A DNA stretch of 64,000 nucleotides from positions 1,341,540 through 1,405,539 of the forward strand of contig NZ_LJGT01000038.1 of NCBI RefSeq assembly GCF_001751365.1. The letters run 5' to 3'. Shown here piece by piece: positions 63,075-64,000 of this stretch. This stretch comes from Streptomyces abyssalis. GTDB taxonomy: Bacteria > Actinomycetota > Actinomycetes > Streptomycetales > Streptomycetaceae. Position 1 is the first letter of the stretch, and each line of letters starts with the position of its first letter. The position numbers and the translations under genes were made by a program. The notes under the pieces were generated by a model. That model made no database searches and was not told the DNA's origin. It worked only from the letters and a program-made list of their open reading frames with translations.

Positions 63075-63725
63075 TCAGCCGGCGTCGTCCTCGCGGGGCG
63101 GTGCGTAGAAGGCCGTCGTGCCGGCGACTGCTGCCGCGGCCACGTCGGCGGGTGCGCCTGAGGTCTCGTATGCGGTGCCCCACGCCTCGCTGCTGCGGGT
63201 CATGAACTCCCTTGCCTCGTCGGTCGCTTCCCACTCGGACGGGTCGCCGACCGATTCGCCGCGCAGGTGGAGCCCGAGTCCGAGCAGGCCCATGTCCCAG
63301 CCGACTCCGACCGCTCCGGGGCCGAACTGGTCCCAGAACTCCGGCGGTACGACCGCGACGTGCTCCAGTTCGAGGACTGTCTCCCCCTCGCCCCCGGGTG
63401 TCAGCCGCACCTCGACCTCGCTGAGGCCGGGGCTCTCGCCCATCACCCAGCTCACCTTCAGCAGCCGGGGCGGTTCGCACTTGAGGATCTCGCCGCCGGC
63501 GTTGCCCTCCAGCTGGTAGTGCCCGCCGGGCTTCAGGTCGCCGCTGACGGGCAGGAACCAGCGGCTGATGCGTTCCTTGGTGGTGCAGGCGTCCCAGACG
63601 TCCTCGACGGCGGCGTCGTAGGTACGCCGCAGCAGGACCGTGCGGGCCTCCTCCTCGGGCTCGCCCACGCGCCGGCTGCCGACTTCCCGGTGGACGTCGT
63701 TGATCTGGTCGACGATGTCGCTCAT
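63075..63725 (-). CDS. SRPBCC family protein, type II AHSA1-like (copy B)
   Basis: A 216-residue paralogue of 61310-61963. The N-terminal ~83 residues are identical; the centre (VMGESPGLSEVEVRLTPGGEGETVLELEHVAVVPPE...) diverges. The start overlaps the ArsR stop as TGATG, so the two are translationally coupled: a repressor plus START-domain gene, a common ArsR/AHSA1 pairing. AGGAG is 5 nt upstream of the ATG. Confidence 0.87.
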   Translation of the reverse strand: MSDIVDQINDVHREVGSRRVGEPEEEARTVLLRRTYDAAVEDVWDACTTKERISRWFLPVSGDLKPGGHYQLEGNAGGEILKCEPPRLLKVSWVMGESPGLSEVEVRLTPGGEGETVLELEHVAVVPPEFWDQFGPGAVGVGWDMGLLGLGLHLRGESVGDPSEWEATDEAREFMTRSSEAWGTAYETSGAPADVAAAAVAGTTAFYAPPREDDAG

Positions 63726-64000
63726 CACTGCTCCTCGCTGCCGGGGTCCGCGCCCGCGGCTCCGGCTTCTTTCCTGCGGCGTTCGCGTTTGCCGCGCGCC
63801 AACTCCGTGCCGAGCGCGTCCAGCCTCTGTTCCCAGAAGCCGCGGAAGCGCTCCAGCCATGTGTCGATCTCGCGCAGGGGAGCGGCTTCGACGGCATAGA
63901 GCCGCCGGGTGCCCTCGGCCCGTACGGAGGCGAAGCCCGACTCGCGCAGCACCCGCAGGTGCTGGGAGACGGCGGGCTGGGAGATGCCGAACTCGGCCTG
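63725..64000 (-). CDS. ArsR family regulator (5' end outside window)
   Basis: The last 91 residues of an ArsR-type winged-helix regulator are visible. The reading from the window edge begins QAEFGISQPAVSQHLRVLRE, the recognition helix, then a wing (GTRRLYAV) and a C-terminal helix (ERFRGFWEQRLDALGTEL) typical of ArsR proteins paired with AHSA1 genes. There is no Cys metal site in the visible part. It is coupled to copy B type II by a 1-nt overlap. Confidence 0.88.
   Translation of the reverse strand, partial: QAEFGISQPAVSQHLRVLRESGFASVRAEGTRRLYAVEAAPLREIDTWLERFRGFWEQRLDALGTELARGKRERRRKEAGAAGADPGSEEQ

Overview
The window is high-GC actinobacterial DNA that reads as a Streptomyces chromosome. 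The evidence is a geosmin synthase, two tandem SigB/SigF-type sigma factors, helix-turn-helix/DUF397 pairs, many GTG starts, GTGA/ATGA gene overlaps and long GC hairpin terminators without U tracts. From memory, the blocks sigma-sigma / tadA / upp / LytR_C and tRNA-Ser / ffs / dnaX / ybaB / recR match conserved Streptomyces core gene order. No phage, integrase, transposase, CRISPR array or rRNA was seen.

Layout. 0-5 kb: a methyltransferase cut by the window edge, a second methyltransferase, a caspase-like protease, and two secreted wall hydrolases (M23 peptidase, amidase). 5-9.5 kb: a MarR regulator, a DHA2-type MFS exporter carrying Ig-like regulatory repeats, and a YceI protein; two TTGCS-N3-SGCAA palindromes lie upstream. 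9.6-18 kb: core block with a small membrane protein, two sigma factors, an unlisted 54-aa membrane peptide, hemerythrin, GNAT, tRNA-Ser(CGA), tadA and its partner, upp, a LytR_C protein and a conserved 98-aa protein. 18-25.5 kb: secreted M28 aminopeptidase, membrane acyltransferase, TPR protein and geosmin synthase. 25.5-34.9 kb: a membrane HEPN-type protein, a lysine-rich secreted protein, a two-component system with collagen-like tracts, glgC, and a DUF485/sodium:solute symporter pair.

34.8-39 kb is accessory. An AlbA_2/GHKL ATPase gene and a ParA-type ATPase gene form an overlapping operon. They lie exactly between a 73-bp fragment of a DUF397 gene, which abuts the symporter stop codon, and the intact DUF397 gene with its HTH partner. 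This resembles a 2.5-kb cassette inserted at a DUF397 3' end. 39-43.4 kb: a bicovalent FAD oxidase, an Fpg/Nei glycosylase and formaldehyde dehydrogenase.

43.5-46.1 kb holds five tandem copies of a ~540-bp cassette. Each copy has a conserved upstream box, a leader palindrome at fixed distance, a gene for a ~100-aa secreted two-cysteine protein of unrecognised family, and (in four of the five) a near-identical terminator hairpin. 46-50 kb: TetR, siderophore-interacting protein, a decayed small gene, a secreted tripeptidyl-aminopeptidase-like hydrolase, tRNA-Ser(GGA) and the SRP RNA. 50-55.2 kb: dnaX, ybaB, recR, DUF5063, DUF1905. 55.3-58.7 kb: an 89-aa protein, DUF6879 and a STAND/TPR ATPase as one coupled module whose ATPase start codon looks mutated. 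58.7-64 kb: a vWA protein, a DNA-alkylation-repair-like protein, and a duplicated pair of SRPBCC genes that share blocks of identical DNA, ending in an ArsR regulator cut by the window edge.

The strongest candidates for undescribed biology are the five-copy secreted-protein cassette and the repeat-flanked AlbA_2-ATPase/ParA pair, followed by the membrane HEPN protein and the STAND module. All coordinates come from reading the sequence; no database search was run, and family names rest on motif recognition.
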